A DNA stretch of 64,000 nucleotides. Origin: Phyllobacterium chamaecytisi (lineage in GTDB: Bacteria; Pseudomonadota; Alphaproteobacteria; Rhizobiales; Rhizobiaceae). Of this stretch, positions 51,978-61,188 are shown piece after piece. The notes beneath the pieces were generated by a model, which was not told where the DNA came from, did not search any database, and was given only the letters and a program-made list of their open reading frames with translations. Both the position numbers and the translations under genes were made by a program. The stretch's first letter is position 1; each line of letters starts with the position of its first letter. The stretch is taken from NCBI RefSeq assembly GCF_020164455.1, contig NZ_JAIQWW010000021.1, positions 53,819 to 117,818 on the forward strand, written 5' to 3'.

Positions 51978-52907
51978 ATGATGAAGGCTCTTAAACTTGC
52001 TGCGGGATTAAACGTTATACTATTACTTACCGCCGGTTATTCCCCGGCTTCGGCGGAAGCTTTGAAGGTTGTCTCCAGTTTTACTGTCATTTCAGATTTT
52101 GCCAAGAACGTCGGCGGCGACAAGGTCTCAATCACCACGCTGGTCGGACCAGATGGCGACGCCCACGTCTATGAACCAAAGCCAGCCGATGCTGTCGCGG
52201 TCGCTGGGGCCGATGTGGTGCTTGTCAACGGCCTGCACTTCGAGGGGTTCCTGCCGCGCCTCGTGGAAGCGAGCGCCACCAAGGCTCCCATCGTCGAACT
52301 GACCAAGGGCGTTGAACCGATCAAGAGCGCCGAAGAAGACCACGGCGATAGCGGCGCGGCCAAGGAAGAACATGGCGCATATGATCCGCACGCCTTCCAG
52401 TCGATCCGCAATGCCAAGATCTATGTCCAGAATATCGTTGACGCCTTCTGCACAGCGGACGCAACCAACTGCGACAGTTACAAGACCAATGCAGCAGCTT
52501 ACACGAAGAAGCTCGATGCCACAGAGGCGGAAGTAAAGGCAGCCATTGCCTCGATCCCGGAATCAAAGCGCCTGATCATCACGTCGCATGACGCATTCGG
52601 CTATTTCCAGCATGAATACGGTCTGAAATTCCTGGCGCCCGAGGGGATATCGACTGATTCGGAGGCATCGGCTGCAGATATCGTTGCGCTGATCAAACAG
52701 GTGAAGGAGGACAAGGCATCGGCAATCTTCGTCGAGAACATCACCAATCCGCGCCTCATCGAGCAGATTGCCAGTGAAACCAAGCTAAACGTCGGCGGTA
52801 CACTGTTCTCGGATGCTCTTTCCAAGCCCGACGAAGGTGCAGCAACCTATATCGACATGATGCACCACAATATCGCGACGTTTAAAAAGGCCATTCTAGG
52901 CAGCTAA
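51978..52907 (+). CDS. znuA: zinc ABC transporter substrate-binding protein
   Basis: A 309-residue cluster A-I periplasmic protein. The signal peptide (about 1-27) ends PASAEA. Zinc ligands: His in DGDAHVYEP (about 61), a short acidic/His loop (about 110-130, EDHGDSGAAKEEHGAYDPHAFQS region, second His), His in ITSHDAFGYFQHEYG (about 201) and the C-terminal Asp. AAGGAAAA precedes ATG 51978; the longer frame upstream overlaps znuB and is not real. The loop is shorter than in E. coli ZnuA. Confidence 0.92.
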   Translation: MMKALKLAAGLNVILLLTAGYSPASAEALKVVSSFTVISDFAKNVGGDKVSITTLVGPDGDAHVYEPKPADAVAVAGADVVLVNGLHFEGFLPRLVEASATKAPIVELTKGVEPIKSAEEDHGDSGAAKEEHGAYDPHAFQSIRNAKIYVQNIVDAFCTADATNCDSYKTNAAAYTKKLDATEAEVKAAIASIPESKRLIITSHDAFGYFQHEYGLKFLAPEGISTDSEASAADIVALIKQVKEDKASAIFVENITNPRLIEQIASETKLNVGGTLFSDALSKPDEGAATYIDMMHHNIATFKKAILGS

Positions 52908-53000
52908 CCAATGCCCGGTGGTGGCCGATACCAAACCATCGGCCTTCACTCAACCAGGTCACATTGCTAAAGCGTTTTGTAACAGGTCCTTTCAAATATG

Positions 53001-54011
53001 CTATCGAACCCAACACCAACCGAACACGCATCCTCTGATGACGACCTTCTGGGTTACGGCAAAGGGATGGTCTTCCGGCAGCGCAATTCGAATCAGCCGA
53101 GATCGGTCGCGTGGCCGCAGCAAATTCTGAAACTCCGCTGGTAGAGCGTCGGCGATCGGCAACACTTTTTCAACTGTTCCCGTCGCGTGCTCGCTCCCGC
53201 CGCTCACCTGAACCTTCATGCCTTTGGTAACAGGAAAAAGATACCCATCCGGCAAATAAGCAAACAGATAAGCCTTTCCCCCGTTTATTTGCAGCATTTC
53301 ATCACCCAGACGTACAACTTGACCCGGAACAGGAATTTTTGAACCCACAATACCTGTGACCGCCGCAGTTACCGTACCCTCTCCATAAATTGCTTTCATT
53401 TTGTGAACCGCGTCAGCCGCAACCTGTCGCGACGCTTCTACAACTCGGAGTTCGTTTGCGGTGACTTGTGACTCGGCCCGCAACTGGGCATAGCGCTCCG
53501 CGGCCTGGTAGTTGGCCGTCAAGGCCTCGTCTCTTCGGTTTGCAAGAACAAGGCCTCGCGTCGAAACCCGGTCAAGACGCAAAATAGCACTGTTGCTTTC
53601 ATTTGCTGAACGCTCTGCCAGAGGTAAGAGTGCCGTATTCGTCGCTACCTTTCCCTGCAATTCGCCCTCTCGCACCGCAAGTTCGCTTGTTCGCACAGAG
53701 AGTTCTGCGATCTCCTTCACCATATCGAACGACGTGAGCTCGAGGAGCGGCGTTCCTTGGGTGACGCTATCGCCCTCGCTGACCAGCACCTTGTCGACGG
53801 TTGCCGGATAGCCGGCGGATACGATGTATCGCTGCGCCAGTACAATGCCATCGGCTGACAGGATGAACATTCCGCCGACAAGATAGTTCGCAAGCGAAAC
53901 GATCAGCGCTCCGAGTATCAAGAGATATATCGATCTGCTCAGGCGGCCGGACCCCTTTCTCTGTTGCCGGTCGAGATTATCTATGCGAGGGCGTTTGCGG
54001 ATGTACTTCAT
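53001..54011 (-). CDS. HlyD-like periplasmic-spanning protein of a putative polysaccharide system
   Basis: A 336-residue membrane fusion-like protein. It has a short basic cytosolic N-terminus, one transmembrane helix (about 26-48, IYLLILGALIVSLANYLVGG), a lipoyl-type segment (ATVDKVLVSEGDSVTQGTPL, about 68-87), a helical hairpin (about 95-205) and a barrel near VTGIVGSKIPVPGQVV. There is no transporter ATPase or MFS partner; a processive glycosyltransferase gene ends 10 bases upstream. Alg44 and the glucan system protein BgsB have comparable roles beside such synthases. It likely couples synthesis to export across the periplasm. Confidence 0.75.
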   Translation of the reverse strand: MKYIRKRPRIDNLDRQQRKGSGRLSRSIYLLILGALIVSLANYLVGGMFILSADGIVLAQRYIVSAGYPATVDKVLVSEGDSVTQGTPLLELTSFDMVKEIAELSVRTSELAVREGELQGKVATNTALLPLAERSANESNSAILRLDRVSTRGLVLANRRDEALTANYQAAERYAQLRAESQVTANELRVVEASRQVAADAVHKMKAIYGEGTVTAAVTGIVGSKIPVPGQVVRLGDEMLQINGGKAYLFAYLPDGYLFPVTKGMKVQVSGGSEHATGTVEKVLPIADALPAEFQNLLRPRDRSRLIRIALPEDHPFAVTQKVVIRGCVFGWCWVR

Positions 54012-54021
54012 TTACTTAACC

Positions 54022-55293
54022 TCACCACGCGCGCTCATGGCGCACTTTTTCCGGGGTATAGTTGTCGCGATGAGAACCGCGAAAAAACCACTCATCGATA
54101 TAAGCCAGCAAGCGTACCAACCGCATCCCATACGACATGAAGATGGAGTAGCCAGGAACGAACAACAGATTACGCCAAAAACTGGCGCGGCCTGTTGTCC
54201 AGCAAGCCAGGGCAAGCATAAGGACATCCAGAACCAGCAACGCGATTTGCATCGCTATCAGAACCGGGATGGCAAGTGCGCCGAAGTTGATTGCGAGCCA
54301 CGATATATAGATCGGGAAGATGACGGCGCCGGCAACACTGAACGCCAGAAAATCCCACTGATGAAATGCTTCCGCAGGTCTGAAGTTGCGGTCAAACGGA
54401 TTGAGAAGCCGCCGGTGCTTGCGGAAGCGGATCCATACCGCGTCACGCTCCCAACGCAGCCGCTGCCTGATGTAGGCGTAAAAGGTTGTTGGTACGTCCG
54501 TGTAGCACACGGCATTCGGAACATATCCGATGCGCCAGCCCGCTCGACGCAGCCGCAGCGTTACATCGAGGTCTTCTCCACCACCGACATCAAGCCCGCC
54601 TACCTCGTCGAGAGCGGTCCGGCGAAAAGCGCTGAACGCACCGGATGCACATGTTATTTGGCCAATCGCTGCGCTGAACCGCTTACCGACGGAAATAGAC
54701 TCCAGATATTCGATCTCCTGAAACTGTGAAACAAGGCTCACATCGGCGTTGCGTGGCGCGATATCCCCGCATGCTGCTCCGACGCGCCCGTCGGCAAAGG
54801 GTTCCAGGAGACGTTCAATCGCAAATCGGTCAAACGAACAATCGCAGTCAATATTAATGATGATGTCACCGCGTGCGATTTCGCACGCCAGATTAGTCCC
54901 GCTCGCCTTGCCGCCCCGAACCCCCGTAGAGAGGATACAGGATCCCAGTCCTTTTCGGACCATTTCTCTGGCAACTTTGTTCATTCCGTCCGTTGAGCCG
55001 TCGCTGACGATAACGATCTCGAAATCCAAAAAAGACTGTTCCATCAGGGAATTAACGCATGCGCCAATGGAATCGGCCTCGTTATGGCCAATAAGAACGA
55101 TGCTCACGCTTGGAGATTGGGAATTGCAACGAGTGCCGTTGTCCTTCTCCATGTGTCGCAAGCTCATCGCGGCTATTACAAACGGCACGAGGTATCTTGG
55201 AACATCGAATATCAGCGTGTACCAAAAGACGGTGACTAAACTCGAGCCCGTTTGTGCCAGAAGAAATGACAGGCCGAAATCAAGGTCGTTCAC
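54022..55293 (-). CDS. family 2 processive glycosyltransferase (cellulose/hyaluronan synthase-like)
   Basis: An inner-membrane synthase of about 423 residues. GTG 55293 overlaps the TGA of the previous gene (GTGA), which I prefer to an upstream GTG at 55320. The GT-A domain has VSDGSTDG (first Asp), the DxD site in IDCDCSFD, GGGEDLD (catalytic acidic residue) and RQRLRWER, the Q/RxxRW motif of processive enzymes. One helix precedes it and about three follow (about 320-405). There is no PilZ domain, and it is shorter than BcsA or BgsA. The sugar polymer is unknown. Confidence 0.85.
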   Translation of the reverse strand: MNDLDFGLSFLLAQTGSSLVTVFWYTLIFDVPRYLVPFVIAAMSLRHMEKDNGTRCNSQSPSVSIVLIGHNEADSIGACVNSLMEQSFLDFEIVIVSDGSTDGMNKVAREMVRKGLGSCILSTGVRGGKASGTNLACEIARGDIIINIDCDCSFDRFAIERLLEPFADGRVGAACGDIAPRNADVSLVSQFQEIEYLESISVGKRFSAAIGQITCASGAFSAFRRTALDEVGGLDVGGGEDLDVTLRLRRAGWRIGYVPNAVCYTDVPTTFYAYIRQRLRWERDAVWIRFRKHRRLLNPFDRNFRPAEAFHQWDFLAFSVAGAVIFPIYISWLAINFGALAIPVLIAMQIALLVLDVLMLALACWTTGRASFWRNLLFVPGYSIFMSYGMRLVRLLAYIDEWFFRGSHRDNYTPEKVRHERAW

Positions 55294-56687
55294 AACAGCG
55301 CTTTTTCGCGTGTGCCCCACAAGACAAGCAAGGTGGGGTTCAGTTTGTCGGATAGAATAGATTCGGAACGGTGAAGAGCTTCCTGCAAGTAGGCCGTGAA
55401 GCCTGCTTCGTCGCGTCCGAGAAAGAGGACGTACTCCCGCTCAAGAGACGAATGTACGGATGCGACATCTCCAAGAATGCCCTGAAGATTATCTGCAAGT
55501 AGTTTCCGCATTGAAATGAAGTTGGCTTCACCTCGAGTTTTAAGCACTTGTTCGCGGCCACCATATTGCAACTCAACCAGGAGGAAATCGGATGCTGCCC
55601 CGATAGAGGAAGAAAGCTGAGTAATCTTCTTTTGGAGTTCTTCCGGAAGATAACGAAGTTGAGCAATCGGAAATCGATCTACGCTCGTAACATCGTTGGC
55701 GAGCAGTGTATTCGCCTGATGGGACAGGGAATAGGAGAACACGTCCGATACGCTCGCTGCGTCTCCGCCGACATGCATTCCGCAGTCCTGGCAAAGAAAA
55801 CCGATGGTGGGCTCCGACGTGGTATTTTTGCACTGGGCGCACACCTGAATGCGTCCCGGCTTGTCGTAGTCCTTACCGTAGTGGCGCAGTTGCTTGCTAC
55901 ACTTGGGGCAAATGAGCGCCGTTCCGCGACGAAAATCCGCCTCGGGACTCAATTGCGCACAGCTGTAGTGATGGATCAGGTCTACTTCTGATAGCTGCGG
56001 CGACTGGCATGCCGGACATTCTTCTCTGACCGTCAATCGATGAGACTGGCATCCGGCACATTTATGGTACCTGTCGAAAAAACTGCGCTCGAGCCAGCCC
56101 TTATTGGCAAGGGCTTCGGCAACCATTGTCGCGGATGCTGTATTCGGAAAACCTTTGTATCCGAAATAGTATGGGGAATTCGGCTGCCTGATCGGGGTGA
56201 GATCTTCCCCGGAAACGAACAAATAAGCCATCATTCGCACGGCTGGAGAAGTAGGGGATAGAAATCTGCTCGACAACCGGCCTCGGCGCTCCCGGAATTT
56301 TCTGATGCAACTCGCGGTTTCCACCCATGATTTGGGATTCTTCAGGCTAAAATCGACATCGGCGGCCACGCTCGGCTTCCCGGAAACGTTCACAACCGGC
56401 ACCAGAAACAGATCTCTTGCGCTGCGGAACTTTTCCAACCCGAATGATTGCCTTTCGTTAGTCAGTAAAACCGCATCGATGTCATCATTATCGACGACCG
56501 AGAACACTTCGCGAAGGTAACGGGAGTGAGGGATGATCGTATCGGGATAGAATGTTATCTGAGGGGTGCGCAAGTTAAACTGACGCCATATTGATTGACA
56601 TTGCTCGACTACGGGATGGGGATCTGTAAATGTCCGGTTATCAATCGGAGCAGTATTTTCTAGCAGTGATACATTGCTGTTTGACAC
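55290..56687 (-). CDS. TackOD1-like zinc-ribbon protein of the polysaccharide cluster
   Basis: A 465-residue soluble protein starting at GTG 56687 behind AAAAGG. An N-terminal domain of about 200 residues with no family I can name (it speaks of a receiver-like layout) leads to a cysteine-rich block: CAGC (about 210), CPAC (224), Cys 243, CPKC (260), CAQC (283) and CQDC (299). The wording REECPACQS, EVDLIHHYSCAQ, ICPKCSKQLRHYGKDYDKPG fits the TackOD1 (thaumarchaeal output) domain family of unknown function. A helical C-terminal part (about 320-465) resembles part of a signalling output domain. First gene of the operon. Confidence 0.65.
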   Translation of the reverse strand: MSNSNVSLLENTAPIDNRTFTDPHPVVEQCQSIWRQFNLRTPQITFYPDTIIPHSRYLREVFSVVDNDDIDAVLLTNERQSFGLEKFRSARDLFLVPVVNVSGKPSVAADVDFSLKNPKSWVETASCIRKFRERRGRLSSRFLSPTSPAVRMMAYLFVSGEDLTPIRQPNSPYYFGYKGFPNTASATMVAEALANKGWLERSFFDRYHKCAGCQSHRLTVREECPACQSPQLSEVDLIHHYSCAQLSPEADFRRGTALICPKCSKQLRHYGKDYDKPGRIQVCAQCKNTTSEPTIGFLCQDCGMHVGGDAASVSDVFSYSLSHQANTLLANDVTSVDRFPIAQLRYLPEELQKKITQLSSSIGAASDFLLVELQYGGREQVLKTRGEANFISMRKLLADNLQGILGDVASVHSSLEREYVLFLGRDEAGFTAYLQEALHRSESILSDKLNPTLLVLWGTREKALL

Positions 56688-56746
56688 GATACACCTTTTC
56701 GGACTCTGGTGAGCCGGAGACAAGTACAAATCTAAGTTACGAAAAG

Positions 56747-56803
56747 CGTTTATTCTCTGTTTGTTTTGAAACAGGATAAACGCCGGGTAAAAAGCGGTGT
56801 CAA
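56747..56803 (-). promoter_or_regulatory. promoter and nested palindrome upstream of the TackOD1 operon
   Basis: On the minus strand TTGACA (56803-56798), 17 bases, then TTTATC (56780-56775) give a promoter with a leader of about 80 bases. A nested inverted repeat (56747-56782; CGTTTAT...ATAAACG outside, CTGTTT...AAACAG inside) overlaps the -10 and start zone. It could be an operator or a leader hairpin. The rest of the 56688-56986 interval is AT-rich and holds nothing else clear. Confidence 0.45.
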
Positions 56804-56986
56804 GCAACTTGTGGGTGGGTTAATATATTTGTGGATCTGTCGTAGTACTTAAGACGTAGCCGATTATCTGACTAGATATCTGGTACGTTTTCCAAAGTCG
56901 GGCACCAGCGTTATTTCACATGGCACATGGCAGGGACAGTTGGAGCTATCTGGGTAGGCGGCCAATAATATGCATGCCAGTGAGCC

Positions 56987-58165
56987 TTAGACTTCGGCTA
57001 TAAGGTCGGACGTAATTTCCTCGATGGAATTAACACCCAATAACGCCATATTCCGGTGCAACTCGGTCTTGAGAATATCGGCAGCCATCAGAACACCCGG
57101 CTGGCCACCAACTGCAGCAGCATACAGAAACGGTCGGCCGACAAAAACAAACTTTGCCCCGAACGCGAGCGCCTTGATAATGTCCGCACCGCGGCGAATG
57201 CCGCCATCCAACATAACCACCGTTTCTGTACCCACGCGATCAGCGATCGAGGGCAGAACTTTGAGCGGTGACAATGTCCCATCAAGTTGCCGACCTCCGT
57301 GGTTAGAGACAACAATGCCGTCCGCGCCTTGCCCAACTGCAATTGCCGCATCTTCTTCATGCATGATCCCCTTGATGATCAGCCTTCCGCGCCAACGATC
57401 GCGTATTCGCTGAAAGTGGTTCCAATTGAGGTGGTCGCGTTTTCCGAAGTCGCGCATGACATTCGCTGAAACGACAGGTGCTCCGCGGGTCGCGTACGAG
57501 TTCTCAAAATGTGGTATGCCATGAAAAAGTAGAGTTCGCGCGAATGTGCCGATACTCCATGCTGGATGAGAAATTCCGTGCCAGGCTAAGCGGGCACTCG
57601 GGCGGAGCGGAGTCGAAAATCCGGTCCGAATGTTGTTTTCCCGGTTAGCGAGGGCAGCGGTATCAACGGTCAGAAGCAAAGTTTGAAACCCTGCGGCAGC
57701 GACCCGATCGACCAACGCATCGATTCTGTTTGGTTCGCCGGGAAGGTATGCCTGGAACCAGGATTGAGGCGCAACCGCAGCTACCTCCTCCAGCCGGATC
57801 AGGGATGATCCGCTCATCACCATAGGTATGCCGGTTTCCGCCGCCGCGGTCGCGAGCACGAGATCGCCGCGATAAGCCATGAGTGCACTGATGCCCATCG
57901 GTGCTATGCCAAAGGGCGCTGAATATCGCGTTCCAAACAAGGTTGTCTCGGTCGATCGCGCTGAGACGTCAGTCAGGACGCGCGGCCGAAATCCATACTT
58001 CTGAAACTCCCCAGCATTATGCCGGAGCGAGGCATTGGTCTCGCTGGCTCCGGCGATATAGCCAAAAAGCGGTTTCGGCAGGTGTCGTTTCGCGCGGATC
58101 TCGAAATCGTCGAGCGAAAGGACGCCGCGGATTCGTCGACTGACGGCGTTTCTTACTGGCGGCAA
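56987..58165 (-). CDS. FMN-dependent alpha-hydroxy-acid dehydrogenase (LldD family)
   Basis: A 392-residue flavoenzyme. LDDFEIRAKRHLPKPLFGYI is the usual N-terminal start, and the segment PFGIAPMG (FMN site), the substrate Tyr region AYLPGEPN, and the catalytic His in VVSNHGGRQLDGT (about 285) are intact. MLDGGIRRGADIIKAL and FVGRPFLYAAAVGG bind the phosphate. It oxidises L-lactate, glycolate, mandelate or similar 2-hydroxyacids. It ends the tctCBA operon, so its substrate is probably the acid that the transporter brings in. Confidence 0.9.
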   Translation of the reverse strand: MPPVRNAVSRRIRGVLSLDDFEIRAKRHLPKPLFGYIAGASETNASLRHNAGEFQKYGFRPRVLTDVSARSTETTLFGTRYSAPFGIAPMGISALMAYRGDLVLATAAAETGIPMVMSGSSLIRLEEVAAVAPQSWFQAYLPGEPNRIDALVDRVAAAGFQTLLLTVDTAALANRENNIRTGFSTPLRPSARLAWHGISHPAWSIGTFARTLLFHGIPHFENSYATRGAPVVSANVMRDFGKRDHLNWNHFQRIRDRWRGRLIIKGIMHEEDAAIAVGQGADGIVVSNHGGRQLDGTLSPLKVLPSIADRVGTETVVMLDGGIRRGADIIKALAFGAKFVFVGRPFLYAAAVGGQPGVLMAADILKTELHRNMALLGVNSIEEITSDLIAEV

Positions 58166-58182
58166 CGATTTTTCTCCAACCG

Positions 58183-59691
58183 TTAGTCCTCACTGGCTTC
58201 GAATGCCGCTTTGCGGTTCTTCCTGATGGCAGGCAGAACAAGCATCAACAACATGAGGGCAGTGACCGCCAAAAGGATCGCACTGATCGGACGCTCAAAG
58301 AAAACGAGCCAGTCACCTTGTGACAAGAGCATTGCACGTCGGAGATTAGTCTCCAGCAACGGTCCAAGTACGAACCCCAACAACAACGGGCCTGGTTCAC
58401 ATTTGGCTTTCCGCAGCACGTACCCCAACACGCCGAATATGATGACCAGAGCCACATCGAAGCCACGATTGCTGACGCTAAAAACGCCGACGCAACAGAA
58501 CAGCAGGATAGCCGGGTACATCAGTCGATAGGGAATCTGGAGCAACTTGACCCAAAGGCCTATCAACGGCAGGTTGATAATAAGGAGCATTGCATTGCCG
58601 AGCCACATTGACGCTACCAGACCCCAGAACAGACCGGGCTGATTCTGGATGACGGAGGGACCCGGAGTGATGCCATGAATGGTCATCGCCCCTAACATCA
58701 TCGCCATGATTGAATTGGACGGAATGCCGAGCGTCAAAAGCGGAATGAAAGACGACTGCGCCCCCGCATTGTTGGCGGCCTCCGGTCCGGCGACGCCGGC
58801 GATTGCTCCATGTCCGAATTTTTCTGGAGTCCTGGATACTTTCTTTTCGACCGAGTAGGCGCTGAACGCGCTTAATGTTGCGCCGCCGCCCGGAAGGACA
58901 CCGAGTACGGTACCGACCGCCGTTCCTCTGAGCACTGCCCCCCAGCTTTGCCGAAATTCGTCGCGGGTAGGCCACAAGCGCCCAATTTTGCTTTGAAGGA
59001 TCCCTCGCACCTCTGTGGATTCAAGATTGGTGGCGATCTCCGCTATGCCGAACAAGCCGACCGCGATAACCACGAATTCAATTCCGTCGTAGAGATCGGT
59101 TGATTCGAAGGTAAGGCGTGCCGATCCGCTGTTGACGTCAATTCCCACGAGACCCAAGACGAGCCCAAGGCACACCATGCCAATAGCCTTGATAACGGAA
59201 CCATGCGCGAGGATTGTCGCGGCAAGCAAACCGAAAATGCAGAGAGCTACGTACTCGGCGGGACCGAAGGACAAGGCGAATGAAGATAGCGTCGGACCTG
59301 CCACAGCAAGGGCAATTGTCGCAACCGTCCCGGCGAAGAATGACCCCAGCGCCGCTATCGCCAGCGCTGCACCAGCGCGACCTTTCCGTGCCATTTGGTA
59401 GCCGTCTATGGCCGTGACCACCGCGGATGCCTCGCCCGGAAGATTGACCAGAATGGCAGTTGTCGATCCCCCGTATTGAGCTCCGTAGAAAATTCCCGAA
59501 AGCATTATGAGGGCGCCGAGCGGCGGCAAGAAAAAGGTTACCGGAAGAAGTATGGCGACGGTTGCGGTCGGTCCTATGCCCGGCAGTACGCCGATAAGCG
59601 TACCCAGCAGTGCGCCGATAAAGCAAAAGAGCAAGTTTGTCGGAGTCAGAGCCTCCGAAAATCCGAGCATTAGTACATCAAGGAATGACAT
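58183..59691 (-). CDS. tctA: tripartite tricarboxylate transporter permease, large subunit
   Basis: A 502-residue membrane protein with about 11-12 helices. GALLGTLIGVLPGIGPTATV (about 27) and YGGSTTAILVNLPGEASAVV (about 74) are the duplicated TctA signatures; a second GTVLGVLPGGGATLSAFSAY (about 257) repeats the first, reflecting the internal duplication. Partner of the small subunit 27 bases upstream and the binding protein. Confidence 0.93.
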   Translation of the reverse strand: MSFLDVLMLGFSEALTPTNLLFCFIGALLGTLIGVLPGIGPTATVAILLPVTFFLPPLGALIMLSGIFYGAQYGGSTTAILVNLPGEASAVVTAIDGYQMARKGRAGAALAIAALGSFFAGTVATIALAVAGPTLSSFALSFGPAEYVALCIFGLLAATILAHGSVIKAIGMVCLGLVLGLVGIDVNSGSARLTFESTDLYDGIEFVVIAVGLFGIAEIATNLESTEVRGILQSKIGRLWPTRDEFRQSWGAVLRGTAVGTVLGVLPGGGATLSAFSAYSVEKKVSRTPEKFGHGAIAGVAGPEAANNAGAQSSFIPLLTLGIPSNSIMAMMLGAMTIHGITPGPSVIQNQPGLFWGLVASMWLGNAMLLIINLPLIGLWVKLLQIPYRLMYPAILLFCCVGVFSVSNRGFDVALVIIFGVLGYVLRKAKCEPGPLLLGFVLGPLLETNLRRAMLLSQGDWLVFFERPISAILLAVTALMLLMLVLPAIRKNRKAAFEASED

Positions 59692-59718
59692 TGGATTTCC
59701 GATCAGAAATGAAATCGG

Positions 59719-60180
59719 TCAGAAGGGCCAAACAGGCATCTGAACGCCGAGTCCGTAGACGAAAAGAAGCGCGCCGAGCGATGTCAGAACCGCGGTGGAG
59801 ATGAAAATTTCCTTCCATCTGGATTCTGGATCGGCAAGGCTCCCGATAATCAGCAACCATGCCGATGCGACAACGAAGCCGAAGCGTTCGGCGCTGAACG
59901 CGAAGCCTGCAATAGCCACGACAAGGGTGACCAGAGGTCGAAGATTGAGCGCACCCATCGACTCTGCGGGCTTCGACAATCCTTTGACGAGAACGAACCC
60001 GCCGATCAGTGCCATGATTGTGCATAGGGACGCTGGCAGGAAGCCGGGCCCCATCATTGCCGGATTTCCGTATGTCAGGTCGCGCCCGGCCCATAGGCCA
60101 AGCGCTCCGAGCGAGATCATCAAAGTCCCTGCAAGTACGTCGGGAAGGTCTCCTCCTCGGAAGGGAGTCCGCGGGTTCAT
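59719..60180 (-). CDS. tctB: tripartite tricarboxylate transporter small membrane subunit
   Basis: A 153-residue TctB-family protein with four hydrophobic helices (about 13-32, 42-60, 78-100, 118-145). ATG 60180 overlaps the binding protein stop (ATGA), so the longer frame from 60207 is rejected. The family is poorly conserved in sequence, but size, topology and position between tctC and tctA are decisive. Confidence 0.88.
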   Translation of the reverse strand: MNPRTPFRGGDLPDVLAGTLMISLGALGLWAGRDLTYGNPAMMGPGFLPASLCTIMALIGGFVLVKGLSKPAESMGALNLRPLVTLVVAIAGFAFSAERFGFVVASAWLLIIGSLADPESRWKEIFISTAVLTSLGALLFVYGLGVQMPVWPF

Positions 60181-61136
60181 TGCTGCACCCATGGTGTTTG
60201 GTCCCATATTTTCTGGAATCGGGCGAGGCGGGCCGGCATCGCCTTTTCCCAGTCTGGACCGCTTAAGTACGCCAAGGGCAATGCTAGTTTTTCGGCCTGT
60301 TTCTGGAACTCCGGATTGTCGATTGTTGCTTTCACGGCGGCAGCAAAGCGCTCGGAAATCTCTTCAGGTATTTGGCTCGGCGCCGCGATGCCACGTTCCG
60401 AAGTCATCTCAACATCAAATCCCGATTCGATGGCTGTGGGAACATCCGGCAGTTGCTTGGAGCGCTCGTTTCCGAATTGAGCAATCATCCGCAAGCCCGA
60501 AGTGTCGTTTCCGGCAAACTCGCTGATATTGAGGCCGCCACCTGTAACTTGGGAGCCGAGAATTGCCGTGCGCGTCTCTCCTGCACCATTGAAAGGAATA
60601 TGAGTAATCTGCACGCCAGCTGCGGCTCCCAATATGATGATTGCCAGGTGATCATCGGTTCCGATGCCCGATGAACCAAAAGACACAGCACCAGGCTTGG
60701 CCTTTGCCGCGGCGACGAAGTCGCCAAGGGTCTTGATGTCTGAACCTTCTGGGACAACGACTGCCGCGGGGTCGTCGACGATGCGCGCGATGGGCTTTAT
60801 GGTCTTCGGATCATAGCCAAGTTTCCTTTGAACCTGCATCGAAAGAAAGCCCGGGGTATTGATGTAGGAGAACGTATACCCGTCCGGTTTTGCCTTCGCG
60901 AGAGCGGTGTAGGCGATTTCACCTGAAGCTCCAGGGCGGTTTTCTATTACGATGTCAGCTCCTAGTTCCTTCTCGAGGAAGGGCTCCATGGCACGAGCCA
61001 TGACATCCGTGCTTCCGCCCGGTGCGAAGGCAACTATCATTTGGATTGGTCTGTCATTCGGCCATTCCGCATGGGCGCTTCCTGCGGCCGCAAGGATCGT
61101 GCCAGCTGCCAGTACTGTAATTTTCGAAATGTTCAC
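60177..61136 (-). CDS. tctC: tripartite tricarboxylate transporter substrate-binding protein
   Basis: A 319-residue Bug/TctC-type protein. GTG 61136 sits nine bases after GGAGG; a signal peptide (about 1-24, ISKITVLAAGTILAAAGSAHA) follows. Mature landmarks: WPNDRPIQMIVAFAPGGSTD, then IVIENRPGASGEIAYTALAK and the ligand loop FGSSGIGTDDH. Bug-type proteins bind carboxylates through main-chain contacts, so the ligand cannot be read; neighbours suggest a hydroxy-di/tricarboxylate. Coupled to tctB by ATGA. Confidence 0.9.
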   Translation of the reverse strand: MNISKITVLAAGTILAAAGSAHAEWPNDRPIQMIVAFAPGGSTDVMARAMEPFLEKELGADIVIENRPGASGEIAYTALAKAKPDGYTFSYINTPGFLSMQVQRKLGYDPKTIKPIARIVDDPAAVVVPEGSDIKTLGDFVAAAKAKPGAVSFGSSGIGTDDHLAIIILGAAAGVQITHIPFNGAGETRTAILGSQVTGGGLNISEFAGNDTSGLRMIAQFGNERSKQLPDVPTAIESGFDVEMTSERGIAAPSQIPEEISERFAAAVKATIDNPEFQKQAEKLALPLAYLSGPDWEKAMPARLARFQKIWDQTPWVQQ

Positions 61137-61188
61137 GCTTAAGTTCCTCCCTGGAACGACGAGCGGGCCCGGCACCCGCCAAAAACAC

